64,000 nt of DNA from Salvelinus alpinus (GCF_045679555.1 NC_092099.1:14708076-14772075), one strand, 5' to 3'. Counted from the stretch's first letter, positions 22,961 to 34,340 are shown. Translations and numbers: made by a program. Notes: generated by a model from the sequence alone, not told the origin.

Positions 22961-23803
22961 TACTCCGCTACACGCGCCGAGCATGTGTCCCTGGTGCGCA
23001 GGGTGCTTGGTTGACTGTTGGAGCATGACCTGTACGTCAAGGCTAAGAAATGTCTGTTCTTCCAACAGTCCGTCTCCTTCCTAGGGTACCGCATTTCCAC
23101 TTCAGGGGTGGAGACGGAGAGTGACCGCATTTCAGCCGTGCGTAATTGGCCGACTCCCACCACGGTAAAGGAAGTGCAGCGGTTTCTAGGGTTTGCCAAC
23201 TACTACCGGAGGTTTATCCGGGGTTTTGGTCAGGTAGCAGCTCCCATTACCTCACTGCTGAAGGGGGGACTGGTGCGGCTGCAGTGGTCGGCTGAGGCGG
23301 ACAGGGCTTTTGGTCACCTGAAGGCTCTGTTTACCTCGGCTCACATGCTGGCTCATCCGGATCCCTCTTTGGCGTTCATAGTGGAGGTGGACGCGTCCGA
23401 GGCTGGGATAGGAGTCGTGCTCTCTCAGCGCTCGGGCACGCCACCAAAGCTCCGCCCCTGTGCTTTCTTTTCGAAGAAGCTCAGCCCGGCGGAGCGAAAC
23501 TATGATGTGGGGGACCGAGAGCTGTTGGCTGTTGTCAAGGATCTGAAGGCGTGGAGACATTGGCTTGAGGGGGCTAAACACCCTTTTCTCATCTGGACTA
23601 ATCACCTCAATCTGGAGTACATCCGGGCGGCGAGGAGACTGAACCCTCGCCAGGCAAGGTGGGCCATGTTCTTTACCCGTTCTTTTTTCACTCTGTCTTA
23701 CAGACCAGGTTCCCAAAACGCTAAGGCAGACACACTGTCCCAGATGTATGACACAGAGGAGCGGTCCATGGATCACACTCCCATACTTGAGGGTTTATGT
23801 TGA
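22961..23803 (+). pseudogene. gypsy RT connection and RNase H remnant
   Basis: After the stop the pol reading continues with another stop near 23013. From 23018 it is open, with [39 protein letters not shown] and the RNase H block [18 protein letters not shown]. The frame ends at a TGA near 23803, beside a duplicated 13-mer gagggtttatgtt (23789-23801 and 23802-23814). Confidence 0.85.
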
Positions 23804-24980
23804 GGGTTTATGTTGCCTCCTGCTTGGTGTGCGCCCAGTGCAAGGCTCCCAAGCACCTGCCCAGAGGGAAGTTACAACCCCTACCCGTTCCACAATGGCC
23901 GTGGTCGCACCTGTCGGTGGACTTCCTGACAGATCTTCCTCCATCACAGGGCAACACCACGATCCTGGTCGTTGTGGATCGGTTTCCTAAGTCCTACGGC
24001 CCTACAGACTGCGGAGGCCCTGTTCACTCACTTCTTCCGGCACTATGGGGTGCCTGAGGATGTAGTCTCTGATCGGGGTCCCCAGTTCACGTCCAGGGTC
24101 TGGAGAGCGTTTATGGAACGTCTGGGGGTCTCGGTCAGCCTTAACTCAGGTTTTCACCCCGAGAGTAACGGGCAGGTGGAGAGAGTAAATCAGGATGTGG
24201 GTAGGTTTCTGCGGTCATATTGCCAGGACCGGCCGTGGGCGGTGTTCATCCCCTGGGCAGAGATGGCCCAAAACTCACTCTGCCACTCCTCCACTAACCT
24301 CTCTCCTTTCCAGTGCGTACTGGGGTATCAGCCGGTTCTGGCACCATGGCATCAGAGCCAGATCGAAGCTCTTGCGGTGGACGAATGGTTTAAGCGCTCA
24401 GAGGAGACCTGCAATGTGCACCTGCAACGGGCCGTGAGGCGGCAGAAGGCGAGCGCCGACCGCCACCGCAGTGAGGGCCCAGTGTTTGCACCGGGGGGCC
24501 GGGTCTGGCTCTCGACCCGAAACCTGCCCCTCCGCCTGCCCTGCCGGAAGCTGGGTCTGCAGTTTGTGGGGCCATTCAAAGTCCTGAGGAGACTGAACGA
24601 GGTATGCTACAGGTTACACCTTCCCACAGATTACCGTATTAATCCCTCGTTCCATGTGTCTCTCCTCAGGCCGGTGGTGGCTTGTCCACTCCAGGAGTGT
24701 GAGGTGCACAAGGTTCCTCCGACCCCTTTGGACATCGAGGGGGCCCCGGCGTATGCTGTTCGAGCCATCTGGGACTCGAGGCGTCGGGCGAGGGGCCATC
24801 AGTATCTCGTGGACTGGGAGGGGTACGGTCCGGAGGAGAGATGCTGGGTGCCGGTGGAAGACGTCTTGGACCCTTCGTTGCTGCGGGAGTTCCACCGTCT
24901 CCATCCGGATCGCCCTGCGCCTCGTCCTCTGGGTTGTCCCCGAGGTCGGTGTCGACGCGCTGCTGGAGCCGCGCGTCAAG
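23804..24980 (+). pseudogene. gypsy integrase with C-terminal chromodomain, truncated
   Basis: Only the CxxC half of the integrase zinc-binding domain remains (CLVCAQCK near 23825), so its HH half is deleted. The catalytic core starts with [20 protein letters not shown] in one frame. It shifts near 23980 to the frame with [15 protein letters not shown] and [13 protein letters not shown]. The C-terminus has [17 protein letters not shown] (about 24800-24855), a chromodomain typical of chromoviruses, which direct insertion to particular chromatin. Inactive because of the deletion and frameshift. Confidence 0.87.
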
Positions 24981-24990
24981 GGGGGGGTAC

Positions 24991-25325
24991 TGTCACGACT
25001 TCCGCCGAAGTCGGTCCCTCTCCTTGTTCGGGCAGCGGTCGACGTCACCGGCCTTCTAGCCATCACCGATCCACTTTTCATTTTCCATTTGTTTTGTTTT
25101 TGTCTTACACACCTGGTTTCAATCCCCCAATTACCTGTTCATTATTTAACCCTATGTTCCCCCATGTTTGTTTGTGAGTGATTGTTTCTATGTAGGAAGG
25201 TCCGTTATTGTGGGCTCTGTTTTTGTATTGCATTTATTAAATGTTGAGTAATATACGTTTATTTACTCATATCTGCTGTCCTGCGCCTGACTCCTATACA
25301 CCAGCTACACACCGACTTCCTTACA
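24991..25325 (+). repeat. 3' LTR
   Basis: Starts TGTCACGACTTCCGCCGAAG, follows a polypurine tract and ends CTTCCTTACA. It is the longer of the two LTRs and probably closer to the original length. Confidence 0.9.
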
Positions 25326-25699
25326 GCATACTGCTATGTACTGTAGTTGCAATATTCTGCAGTATGATTACATTATGACACTTTGTTCAAGGCCGTCAGG
25401 ATTCATTATTCTTAATTGAGTGCTTTGATTCGGTTTCAGGGAAATTTTAATTTGCTTATCAATCCCATTTCAAACGTCATTAGCAGAATAATGTCCCACA
25501 CACAATATTTTTGTAAAAACCTTCAACCGATTGAAGCTTACATCAATTGGCCATGCTCCCAGCAAGCTTTGTGGTGCCATTGGGAAAAGATGAGCATCAA
25601 CCAATTGGTGCTTACGTCTTACATTGCATTCAATGGGAAAAGATGAGTGTCAACCAATTGAAGCTTCTGTCAATACATTGCATTAAAAAAAATATGTTA

Positions 25700-25898
25700 A
25701 ATAAGCCTTTCGCGAACTAATACTCACACTTGACCTTTTTCCCCCTTACTAGCTCTGACTTTGCAGATAGCTACGTTATTGAGGAAAAATGTATTTACTA
25801 TGACTGTCCTATGTGGTTGTCCCACCTAGCTATCTTAAGATGAATGCACTAACTGTAAGTCACTCTGGATAAGTCTGCTAAATGACTAAAATGTAAAT
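25700..25898 (+). repeat. Retroposon tail inserted in the minisatellite
   Basis: The segment ending CTGTAAGTCACTCTGGATAA-GTCTGCTAAATGACTAAAATGTAAATG is a common salmonid retroposon 3' tail. It separates two blocks of the arm's minisatellite and is absent from the other arm, so it postdates the arm duplication. Confidence 0.55.
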
Positions 25899-25980
25899 GA
25901 GTGTCAACCAATTGAAGCTTATGTCACTATATTCTAGTCAATGGGAAAAGATGAAAAGGTGAGACTTACAGACAGAAATA

Positions 25981-26530
25981 CAGACCTCTCTCCCTGTCTC
26001 TTTCTCTCTACCTCCTCTTCTCTCTCCTCCCCCTTCTTTCACCCTTCCACCCTTTCCCCATCTCGCCCCCTCTCTCTTTCTCCCTCCTATCTCCCTCCTC
26101 TCTCTATCGCTCTCCCTCCCTCCTCTCCCTCTCTCTCCCCTCCCCAATTCACCTTCTCTCTCCCCCTTCCTCCCACCATCTCCCCCTTATCTCCCTCCCC
26201 CCTCCATTCACTCACCCTCCTTCTTCCCCTCCTCCTCCCTCCTCTCATCTCTCTCAATTCAATTTAAGGGCTTTATTGGCATTGGAAACATATGTTAACA
26301 TTGCCAAAGCAAGTGAAATAGATAATAAACAAAAGTAAAATAAACAATATTTCACTCTCTCCTTCACTCTCCTTCACTCTGTCCCTTTCTCTCTTCCCTC
26401 CTTCTCTCTCTCCCTCCTCTCCCCTCCCTCTCTCCCTCCTCCCCCTCCATTCTCTCCCTCCTTCTTTGCCTCCCCTCCGCCTTTTCTCATCTTCTTCTCC
26501 CTCCTCTCTCTCTCCCTCCTCTCCCACCTC
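25981..26530 (+). repeat. CT-rich (polypyrimidine) tracts
   Basis: Two polypyrimidine tracts (about 25981-26258 and 26351-26530) are separated by about 90 bp containing a short retroposon-like phrase (GGGCTTTATTGGCATTGGAA). The right arm has the matching GA-rich tract at 35916-36063. Long open frames here on both strands arise from low complexity. Confidence 0.9.
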
Positions 26531-27808
26531 CACAGACAGGACATTGACGCTGAAAGACAGGCAGGCAGGTAGACGAAGGCAGACACACAGACAGTTTCTA
26601 GAACTGCAAGACCATTGTGTCCAATTGAGGTAAAAATGCTTTTGGGTCGATTGACTTTCAATTTCATATGCCGGGACATGACAGTTTCCCGGTCACAAGT
26701 ATATATAATTTGGAAGATTCAACCTTTTTAAGCCTTCAAAACAGCCCCTATGACTCCGAATTAAGTCACTTACTGTAATTGCAGGAAGTAGAAATTCAAT
26801 GTATGGCCTCCTGGGGACACTCTTTATCAATGCCCTGAGCTTCAAGTCTTTACGTTAAGAATGGACCGTTCTACAGAGGATGGAAGACAGTGTTTTTGTG
26901 TAACAGGGAGAGGATGAAGCCCCATGTTGAGGATGAATTAACCCATTTCATGTTGCCACAGTAAGCTGAACCTCAACACAGGGCATCCCTATAAGGCCAC
27001 GATGAGTTGTGTGGAAGCGCGGTTAGCTGGCTCAATTACAGTCCACGGGTGGGTAATGGTTATGTGAGGGCTATAGGTAATGCTTTTCTATGCAAGAAAG
27101 GCCTTGTTCTCTGTGGGACCAAGTTTTCACTGAGAAGAATTCATTTCACATGGTCAGGTTGTAGGCTTGCGTTCATCGGGAGCATCTGTTGAACTCTCCC
27201 ATACCTGGATTTTGTTTCCATTCTGCATATGTCACTCAAAAGCTGTTCACTCCTTTACCGTCGGGCAGACTGGGTGGGGCGAATTAATTAGGGTTATTTC
27301 TAGAATTGAGGCCCTTTAAAAATATATATATTTCAACTCTATTTAACCAGGTAGGCAAGTTGAGAACAAATGATCATTTACAACTGCGACCTGGCCAAGA
27401 TAAAGCAAAGCAGTTTGACACATACAACAACACAGAGTTACACATGGAATAAACAAACATACAGTCAATAATACAGTAGAAAAAAGGATATATACAGTGT
27501 GTGCAAATGAGGTAAGATAAGGGAGGTAAGGCAATAAAATAGGCCATAGTGGCGAGGTAATACGATATAGCAATTAAACGCTGGAGTGACAGATGTGCAG
27601 AAGATGAATGTGCAAGTAGAGATACTGGGGTGCAAAGGAGCAAAATAAATAAATAAATACAGTATGGGGATGAGGTAGTTGGATGGGCTATTTACAGATG
27701 GGCTATGTACAGGTTCAATATTCTGTGAGGTGCTCTGACAGCTGGTGCTTAAAGTTAGTGAGGGAGATAAGAGTCTCCAGCTTCAGCGATTTTTGCAGTT
27801 CGTTCCAG

Positions 27809-29081
27809 TCATTGGCAGCAGAGAACTGGAAGGAAAGGCGGCCAAAGTAGGAATTGGCTTTGGGGGTGACCAGTGAAATATACCTGCTGGAGCGCGCTGC
27901 GGGTGGGTGCTGCTATGGTGACCAGTGAACTGAGATAAGGCGGGGCTTTACCTAGCAAAGACTTGTAGATGACCTGGAGACAGTGGGTTTGGCGATGAAT
28001 ATGACGTGAGGGCCAGTCAACAAGAGCGTACAGGTCGCAGTTGTTGGTAGTATATGGGGCTTTGGTGACAGAATCGATGGTACTGTAATAGACTGCATCC
28101 AATTTGTTGAGTAGAGTGTTGGAGGCTATTTTGTAAATGACATCGCTGAAGTCGAGGATCGGTAGGATAGTCAGTTTTACGAGGGTACGTTTGGCAGCAT
28201 GAGTGGAGGATGCTTTGTTGCGAAATAGGAAGCCGATTCTAGATTTAATTTTGGATTGGAGATGCTTAATGTGGGTCTGGAAGGAGAGTTTACAGTCTAA
28301 CCAGACACCTAGGTATTTGTAGTCCACATATTCTAGGTCAGAACCGTCCAGAGTAGTGATGCTGGACGGGCGGGCAGGTGCGGGCAGTGATCGGTTGAAG
28401 AGCATGCATTTAGTTTTACTTGCATTTAAGAGCAGTTGGAGGCCGCGGAATGAGAGTTGTATGGCATTGAAGCTCGTCTGGAGGTTAGTTAACACAGTGT
28501 CCAAAGAGCGGCCAGAAGTATACAGAATGGTGTCGTCTGCGTAGAGGTGGATCAGGGAATCACCAGCAGCAAGAGCGACATCATTGATGTATACAGAGAA
28601 GAGAGTTGGCCCGAGAATTGAACCATGTGGCACGCACATAGAGACTGCCAGAGGTCCGGACAACAGGCCCTCCGATTTGACACACTGAACTCTATCAGAG
28701 AAATAGTTGTTGAACCAGGCGAGGCAGTTATTTGAGGAACCAAGGCTGTTGAGTCTGCCGATAAGAATGTGGTGATTGACAGAGTCGAAAGCCTTGGCCA
28801 GGTCGATGAATACGGCTGCACAGGACCTTGAGCGTGGCTGAGGTGCACCCAAGACCAGCTCGGAAGCCAGATTGCATAGCCGAGAAGGTACGGTGGGATT
28901 CGATATGGTCGGTGATCTGTTTGTTAACTTGGCTCTCGAAGACATTAGAAAGGCAGGGTAGGATAGATATAGGTCTGTAGCAGTTTAGGTCTAGAGTGTC
29001 TCCCCCTTTGAAGAGGGGGATGACCGCGGCAGCTATCCAATCTTTGGGGTTCTCAGACGATATGAAAGAGAGGTTGAACAA
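27809..29081 (-). pseudogene. LINE A reverse transcriptase, frameshifted
   Basis: An upstream frame (29081-28728) reads DWIAAAVIPLFKGGDTLDLN and CYRPISILPCLSNVFE. A small deletion near 28823 shifts the frame, and the reading continues in 28945-27809 with AVFIDLAKAFDSVNHHILIG (block A), PHGSILGPTLFSVYIND (block B) and LYADDTILY (block C, catalytic Asp pair). All catalytic blocks are present but not in one frame. The C-terminal part continues for about 200 codons. Confidence 0.85.
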
Positions 29082-29211
29082 GCTAGTAATAGGGGTTGCA
29101 ACAATTTATTTCGGCAGATCATTTTAGAAAGAGAGGGTCCAGATTGTCTAGCCTGGCTGATTTGTAGAGGTCCAGATTTTGCAGCTCTTTCAGAACATCA
29201 GCTATCTGGAT

Positions 29212-30081
29212 TTAGATGAAGGAGAAATGGGGGAGGCTCGGGCGAGTTGCTGTGGGGGGTGCAGGGCAGTTGACCGGGGAAGCCAGGTGGAAAGCATGTC
29301 CAGCCGTAAAAAAATGCTTATTGAAATTCTCAATTATCATGGATTTATCGGTGGTGACAGTGTTTCCTAGCATCAGTGCAGTGGGCAGCTGGGAGGAGGT
29401 GCTCTTTTTCTCCATGGACTTCACAGTGTCCCAGAACTTTTTAGAGTTTGTGCTACAAGATGCAAATTTCTGTTTGAAAAAGCTAGCCTTAGCTTTCCTA
29501 ACTGCTTGTGTATATTGGTTCCTAACTTCCCTGAAAAGTTGCATATCACGGGGGCTATTTGATGCTAATGCAGTACGCCACAGGATGTTTTTCTGCTGGT
29601 CAAGGGCAGTCAGGTCTGGAGTGAACCAAGGGCTATGTCTGTTCCTAGTTCTAAATTGTTTGAATGGGGTATGCTTCTTTAAGATGGTGAGGAAGGCACT
29701 TTTAAAGAATAACCAGGCATCCTCTACTGACGGGATGAGGTCAATATCCTTCCAGGATACCCGGGCCAGGTCGACTAGAAAGGCCTGCTCGCTGAAGTGT
29801 TTTAGGGAGCGTTTGACAGTGATGAGGGGTGGTCGTTTGACCGCAGACCAATTACGGATGCAGGCAATGAAGCAGTGATCGCTGAGATCTTGGTTGAAGA
29901 CAGCAGAGGTGTATTTGGAGGGCACGTTGGTTAGGATGATATCTATGAGGGTGCCCGTGTTTACGGATTTGGGGTTGTACCTGGTAGGTTCATTGATCAT
30001 TTGCGTGAGATTGAGGCCATCAAGCTTAGATTGTAGGATGGCCGGGGTGTTAAGCATGTCCCAGTTTAACCCCCCGGCCAT
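29212..30081 (-). pseudogene. LINE A endonuclease C-terminal part
   Basis: A 289-codon minus-strand open frame. Near its start it reads GGLNWDMLNT, the GDFN-like block of apurinic endonucleases. It then has NTGTLIDIILTN and LSDHCFIACIRN, where SDH is the last catalytic block. The following linker (SPWFTPDLTALDQQKNILWR) joins endonuclease to RT in this class. The N-terminal endonuclease half is missing through truncation. Confidence 0.8.
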
Positions 30082-30142
30082 CCTAGCATGAGCTCTGAAG
30101 ATAGATGGGGGACAATCAATTCACATATGGTGTCCAGGGCCC

Positions 30143-30439
30143 TAACCATAAAGGGGTCTACACATAATACGCATACAAAGCTGACAGAGCGTAGCGCAAT
30201 GTTGCAATGTCAATTTTTGTCACAAAAGCGGCAGCTCCTTGTAGTGCGCTCCGACATTCAACGTACTCCCGTGCCACTTGAAAATTTGAATGCGCCGTAT
30301 CATCCCTTTTGTAGCCGTGGGGGCAGTGTTGTGTAGGTACTGAAGCTTGCTTGGTTCCTTGATCGGATCTATAAGCTATAGGCTAGGCATCAAAGTAGAC
30401 TATTTTGCATTGATAAGCTAATATAATCTCATTGACTAT
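30143..30439. other. Spacer sequence inside the inverted repeat
   Basis: Sequence between the 5' end of LINE A and the tandem repeat. It holds short GCG/CGC words (ACAAAAGCGGCAGCTCCTTG). No gene is seen. Confidence 0.4.
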
Positions 30440-30640
30440 TCAAACAATAAACCAAACAACATTGTAGCCTGATTAGAATCCCCCCAAAATGTATTTTGTT
30501 TTAAAGTAATAACTAATGATTCCGGGCTACTGGTGAAAACAGCTGCGAGATGTGTGCTTTTTCTCTACAACCAAAACATGATGACATTTTATTTTTAGCT
30601 GATATGGGAGTGAATACATTCAAGCAGCATATCAAATAAA
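30440..30640 (+). repeat. 383-bp tandem unit, copy 1, first part
   Basis: Matches 33925-34115 in direct orientation (shared words GCTTTTTCTCT, CCAAAACATGA, TTTTTAG-TGATATGGGA). The unit is interrupted by LINE B; its remainder continues at about 33755. Confidence 0.7.
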
Positions 30641-30792
30641 ATAAATGTTTATTTGTCAAATGCTTCGTAAACAACAGGTGTGTACTAACAGTGAAATGCT
30701 TACTTACGGGCCCTTACCAACAATGCCTGAGAGAAAGAAAATAGAGAAATATTAGAAAAGTAAAGCACGTAATAATAAAAGTATAGATACAC

Positions 30793-31217
30793 GTCCTCCC
30801 GAGTGGCGCAGCGGTCTAAGGCACTGCATCGCAGTGTTGCGGCGTCACTACAGCCTGGGGTTCGATCCCAGGCTGTGTCATTACCGGCCGTAACCGGAAG
30901 TCCCATAGGGCGGTGCACAATTGGCCTGGGTTTGGCTGAGGAGACTTTATTTGGCTCATCGTGCTCTTGTGGCAGGGCGGGCGCCTGCATGCTGACTTCA
31001 GTCGTCAGTTGAACAGTGTTTCCTCTGACACATTGGTGCAGCTGGCTTCCGGGTTAAGCGAGCGGTTGTTAAGAAGCGTAGTTTAGCTGGTCATGTTTCG
31101 GAAGGACTCATGACTCAACATTCACCTCTCCCGAGCCAATGAAAAGTTGCAGCAATGAGACAAGATTGTAATCATGAAATTGGGGAGAAAAAGGGGGTAA
31201 AAAAATGTAAAGAAATA
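30793..31217 (+). mobile_element. tRNA-derived SINE inserted in LINE B
   Basis: The head reads GAGTGGCGCAGCGGTCTAAG (A box) with GGTTCGATCCC (B box), both Pol III promoter elements derived from a tRNA. The body includes AACCGGAAGTCCCATAGGGC. The 3' end is A-rich (gggagaaaaagggggtaaaa). The same 14-mer aagtatagatacac flanks both sides (30779-30792 and 31220-31233), a clear target-site duplication. It is not a functional tRNA gene. Confidence 0.88.
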
Positions 31218-31929
31218 ATAAGTATAGATACACAATGAGTAAGGATAACTTGGCTATATGCAAGAGGTACCAGTACAGAGTTGATGTGCAGGGGTACGAG
31301 GTTATTAAGGTCGATATGTACATATAACTAGGAATAAAGAGACTAGGCAAAAAGATAGATAATTAGCAGAAGCATATTTGATGAGTCAACAGAGTTAGTG
31401 CGAAGAAGGTCAATGCAGATAGTCTGGGTAGTTATAGTTAACTATTTAGTAGTCTTATGGCTTGGGGGTAGAAGCTGTTCAGGGTCCTCTTGGTTCCAGA
31501 CTTGGTGCATCGGTACCCCTTGTGGTAGCAGAGAGAACAGTCTATGACTTGGGCAGCTGGAGTCCTTGACAATTTTTCGTGTCTTCCTCTGACAATGCCT
31601 GGTGTATAGAGATCCTGGATGGCAGGTAGCTCGACCCCAGTGATGTGCCGGGCCGTACTCACTTCACTCTGTAGTGCCTTGCGGACGAATACCAAGCAGT
31701 TGCCATACGAAGCGGTGAAGCAATCAGTCAAGATGCTCTCAATGGTGCAGCTGTATAACTTTTTGAAGATCTGAGGGCCCAAATCTTTTCAGCATCCTCG
31801 GACGGAAGAGAAGCGTTGTCGTACCCTTTTCACGACTGTGTTGATGTGTGGACCATGATAGATCCTTAGTGATGTGGACACTGAGGTACTTAAAGCTTGA
31901 CCTGCAGTTAGTCCCCAGTACACTCTCTC

Positions 31930-32390
31930 TCTCTCCCTCGCTGTGTGATTGTGTGGTTGGAGACAGGTGTGCTGGAGTCAGAGCAGATCCATACCAGCTG
32001 CAACTCGTTCCATAATCAAGACCTCTACAAATACTCAGTCCTGCCACTTCCACTCTGCCAGATCGTAATCTCTGCTCATTTACCGCTCTGTCTCTGGCTC
32101 CTGTCTCCCATTCCACATCTCACCACCCTACTACCCTGTTCTGGATTTAGCTCACCACCACTACCTTGGATTCCCCTCCAGACCTGTTTACCCGGTTCTA
32201 CCCAGTTCGCTCCAACCTCAGTCTCCACATCTGGTTTTCTACAACTCATCCGAGCTTCCCCGGATCTGCACTCCATATCTCCCTGTGTTACAATAAATAT
32301 CTTGGTTCATTCATCCCTGTTTCCTCATCTGAGTCTGCTCTTGGGTTCCCCTGTGTCGCTCCGCCTAACAGTTTCCAGTGGTCCACGATC
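31930..32390 (+). mobile_element. LTR-like block inserted in LINE B
   Basis: Pyrimidine-rich sequence unrelated to LINE B interrupts the LINE. It contains an AATAAA (about 32292) followed by CTTGGTTCATTCATCCCTG and GAGTCTGCTCTTGGGTTCCC, and ends near CCGCCTAACA, all typical of salmonid LTRs. It is probably a solo LTR. The left boundary and the target duplication are unclear. Open frames here have no domains. Confidence 0.5.
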
Positions 32391-32479
32391 AGCTCCTTTG
32401 TCTTGCTGATGTTGCAGAAGAGGTTTTTGACCTGGCACCACACTGCCAGGTCTCTGACCTCCTCCCTATAGGCTGTCTC

Positions 32480-32848
32480 ATCGTCGTCGGTGATCTACCA
32501 CCGTCGTGTCGTCGGCAAACTTAATGATGTGTTTGAGGTGTGCGAGGCCATGCAATCTTGAATGAACAGGGAGTAAAGGAGGGGACAAAACACGCACCCC
32601 TGAGGGGCCCCCGTGTTGAGGATCAGTATGGGGGATATGTTGTTGCCTACCTTCACCACCTGGGTGCGTCCTGTCAGGAAGTCTAGAATCCAGTTGCAGA
32701 GGGAGGTGTTCAGTCCCAGGGTCCTTAGCTTAGTGATGAGCTTCGAGGGCACTAGGGTGTTGAACACTGAGCTGTAGTCAATGAACAGTATTCTCACATA
32801 GCCCAATTGAGATTGTGTCATCTGTGGATCTGTTAGGCCGGTGTGCAA
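32480..32848 (-). pseudogene. LINE B reverse transcriptase fragment
   Basis: The minus-strand frame contains [20 protein letters not shown] (RT block A), [18 protein letters not shown] and [20 protein letters not shown] (block B). The FADD-type catalytic block appears just downstream, near 32500-32525, in another frame. The deleted and shifted frame rules out activity. Confidence 0.8.
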
Positions 32849-33754
32849 ATTGAAGTGGGTCCAGGGTGTCTGTGATGAATGGTGTTAATGTGAGCCTTGA
32901 CCAGCTTTTCAAAGAATTTCATGTCTACAGATGTGAGTGCTATGGGGAAATAGTCATTTAGACAGGTTACCTTGGTGTTTTTGGGCACAGGGACTGTGGT
33001 GGTCAGCATGAAACATGTACTGTTGGTATTACAGACTGGGCCAGGGAGAGGTTGAAAATGTCAGTGGACACTTTCCAGCTGGTCAGTGCATTCTCTGAGT
33101 AAATGTCTGTGTAATCCATCTGGCCCTGCGGCTTTATGAATGTTAACCTGTTTAAAGGTCTTACTCACATCAGCTATGGAGATCGTGATCAGATGTCCGT
33201 AGCCACGTCAGTGTTGCTTGCCTCGAAGCGAGCATAGAAGGCATTTAGCTTGTCTGGTAGGCTCGCGTCACTGGTCAGCTCGCGACTGGGTTTCCCTTTG
33301 TAATCCGGGATAGTTTACAATCCCTGCCACATCAGATAAGTGTCAGAGCCGGTGTAGTAGGATTCGATCTTAGTCCGGTATTGTCGCTTTGCCTGTTTGA
33401 TGGTTTGTCGAAGAGCGTAGAGGGATTTCTTATAAGTGTCCGGGTTAGTGTCCTGCTTCTTGAAAGCGAAAGCTATAGCCTTTAGCTCAGTGCAGATGTT
33501 GCCTGTAATCTATGGCTTCTGAGTGGAATATGTACGTACGGTCACTGTGGGGACGACTTCATTGATGCACTTGTTAATGAAGCCAGTTACTGATGTGGTT
33601 AACATCTCAATGCCATCGGATGAGTCCCAGAATATATTCCAGTATGTTCTATCGAAACAGTCCTGTAGCTTAGCATTTGCTTCATCGGACCACTTCTGTA
33701 TTGAGCCTGTCACTGATACTTCCTGTTTGTCAAACTGGGAGTACACCGGCAAGT

Positions 33755-34340
33755 ATAAGAATATTTGCCACGGCGTATTATTTTATTATAAATTGGATTA
33801 TTTCACATAGCGATGTGGGAAGCTTAAAGGCTAGCTAGCTGGCAGTATTTAGCCAACTTGCTAGCAAGGGAAGACAAGAGACTCTTCTTTTGCTTTCCCA
33901 ACAAATGAGAAGACAGCAAGAAAACCCAATAATCCACCCCAAAAGTTATTTTGTTTACAAATAATAACTTGTGATTAGAGGCTATTGAGAAATGGTAGAA
34001 CCTGCTGTAGCCAACTAGCTAGTCATGTGCTTTTTTTCTCTGTGACCAAAACATGACGTTCTGTTTTTAGATGATATGGGAATGAATATACAAGCAACAT
34101 ATCAACCTGGGATAATGTTTTAGGTTACACCAGTAAATATACAAATATTTGGCAGGCATATTTTTACATTATAAATCTGATTATTTCACATGGAGATGTC
34201 AGAAGCTTAAAAGGCTAGCTAACTTGCTATCCTTTTAGCAAGGCTAAAGCCAGCTAGCCAGGCTGCCAGCGAGCTACTACTAGCAAGGGCAGGCGACTCT
34301 TCCTTGTTTTCACAAAATGAAAAGACAAAATGAAAAGACT
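33755..34340 (+). repeat. 383-bp tandem units, copy 1 remainder and copy 2
   Basis: The phrase attataaatTGgattatttcaca at 33785 recurs as attataaatCTgattatttcaca at 34168, a period of 383 bp. Flanking GAAGCTTAAA-GGCTAGCTA blocks recur too. With 30440-30640 this makes two diverged units, the first split by LINE B. No coding function is seen. Confidence 0.72.

Larger units (their letters stand above)
20706..25325 (+). mobile_element. Ty3/gypsy LTR retrotransposon, chromovirus-type, decayed
   Basis: A 4.62-kb element bounded by LTRs of 286 bp (20706-20991) and 335 bp (24991-25325), each beginning TGTCACGACTTCCGC and ending CTTCCTTACA. Flanking 5-mers gctta and gcata differ at one base and are a plausible target duplication. 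A G-rich polypurine tract (aaggggggggtac) precedes the 3' LTR. Internal order is gag, protease, RT, RNase H, integrase, chromodomain, the Ty3/gypsy order. The coding region has frameshifts, stops and an internal deletion, so it is inactive. By position it lies in a MYO3B intron, sense orientation. Confidence 0.92.
25530..27215 (+). repeat. Left arm of a large inverted repeat
   Basis: Three segments recur in reverse order and on the opposite strand at 34998-36320. They are a minisatellite with unit around CATTCAATGGGAAAAGATGA (25530-25700, 25890-25960), a CT-rich tract (25981-26530), and about 620 bp of complex sequence (26590-27215). In the last segment the match to the other arm is roughly 85% by eye over hundreds of bases, with small indels. 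It belongs to a 10.8-kb structure in the MYO3B intron. Confidence 0.85.
27306..30142 (-). mobile_element. LINE A, 5'-truncated non-LTR retrotransposon
   Basis: A 2.8-kb minus-strand LINE. Its 3' end is near 27306-27400 (CTCTATTTAACCAGGTAGGC on the plus strand) and its sequence stops abruptly near 30142 inside the endonuclease domain, as expected of 5' truncation. It carries endonuclease and reverse transcriptase sequence in several frames. By recognition it is a very common salmonid LINE of the L2/Rex-like type; the clade is not proven here. It lies in the spacer between the inverted arms. Confidence 0.88.
30640..33752 (-). mobile_element. LINE B, non-LTR retrotransposon with nested insertions
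   Basis: A minus-strand LINE whose 3' end (30640-31790) matches, inverted, the LINE fragment at 10945-11190. It is interrupted by a tRNA SINE (30793-31217) and by an LTR-like block (about 31930-32390). RT-type sequence is at 32495-32848, and further 5' material runs to about 33750. It inserted within a copy of the 383-bp tandem repeat. Multiple frameshifts make it inactive. Confidence 0.85.

Noticed and set aside
25941..26679. Open frames in CT-rich tracts
   Set aside because: Low-complexity polypyrimidine sequence; frames open on both strands for compositional reasons.
30793..30880. tRNA-like A and B boxes, possible tRNA gene
   Set aside because: Part of a SINE with target duplication, A-rich tail and body; no complete cloverleaf.
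31945..32471. Pro/Ser/Leu-rich open frames of 100-154 codons
   Set aside because: They lie in the pyrimidine-rich LTR-like insertion and have no recognisable domain.
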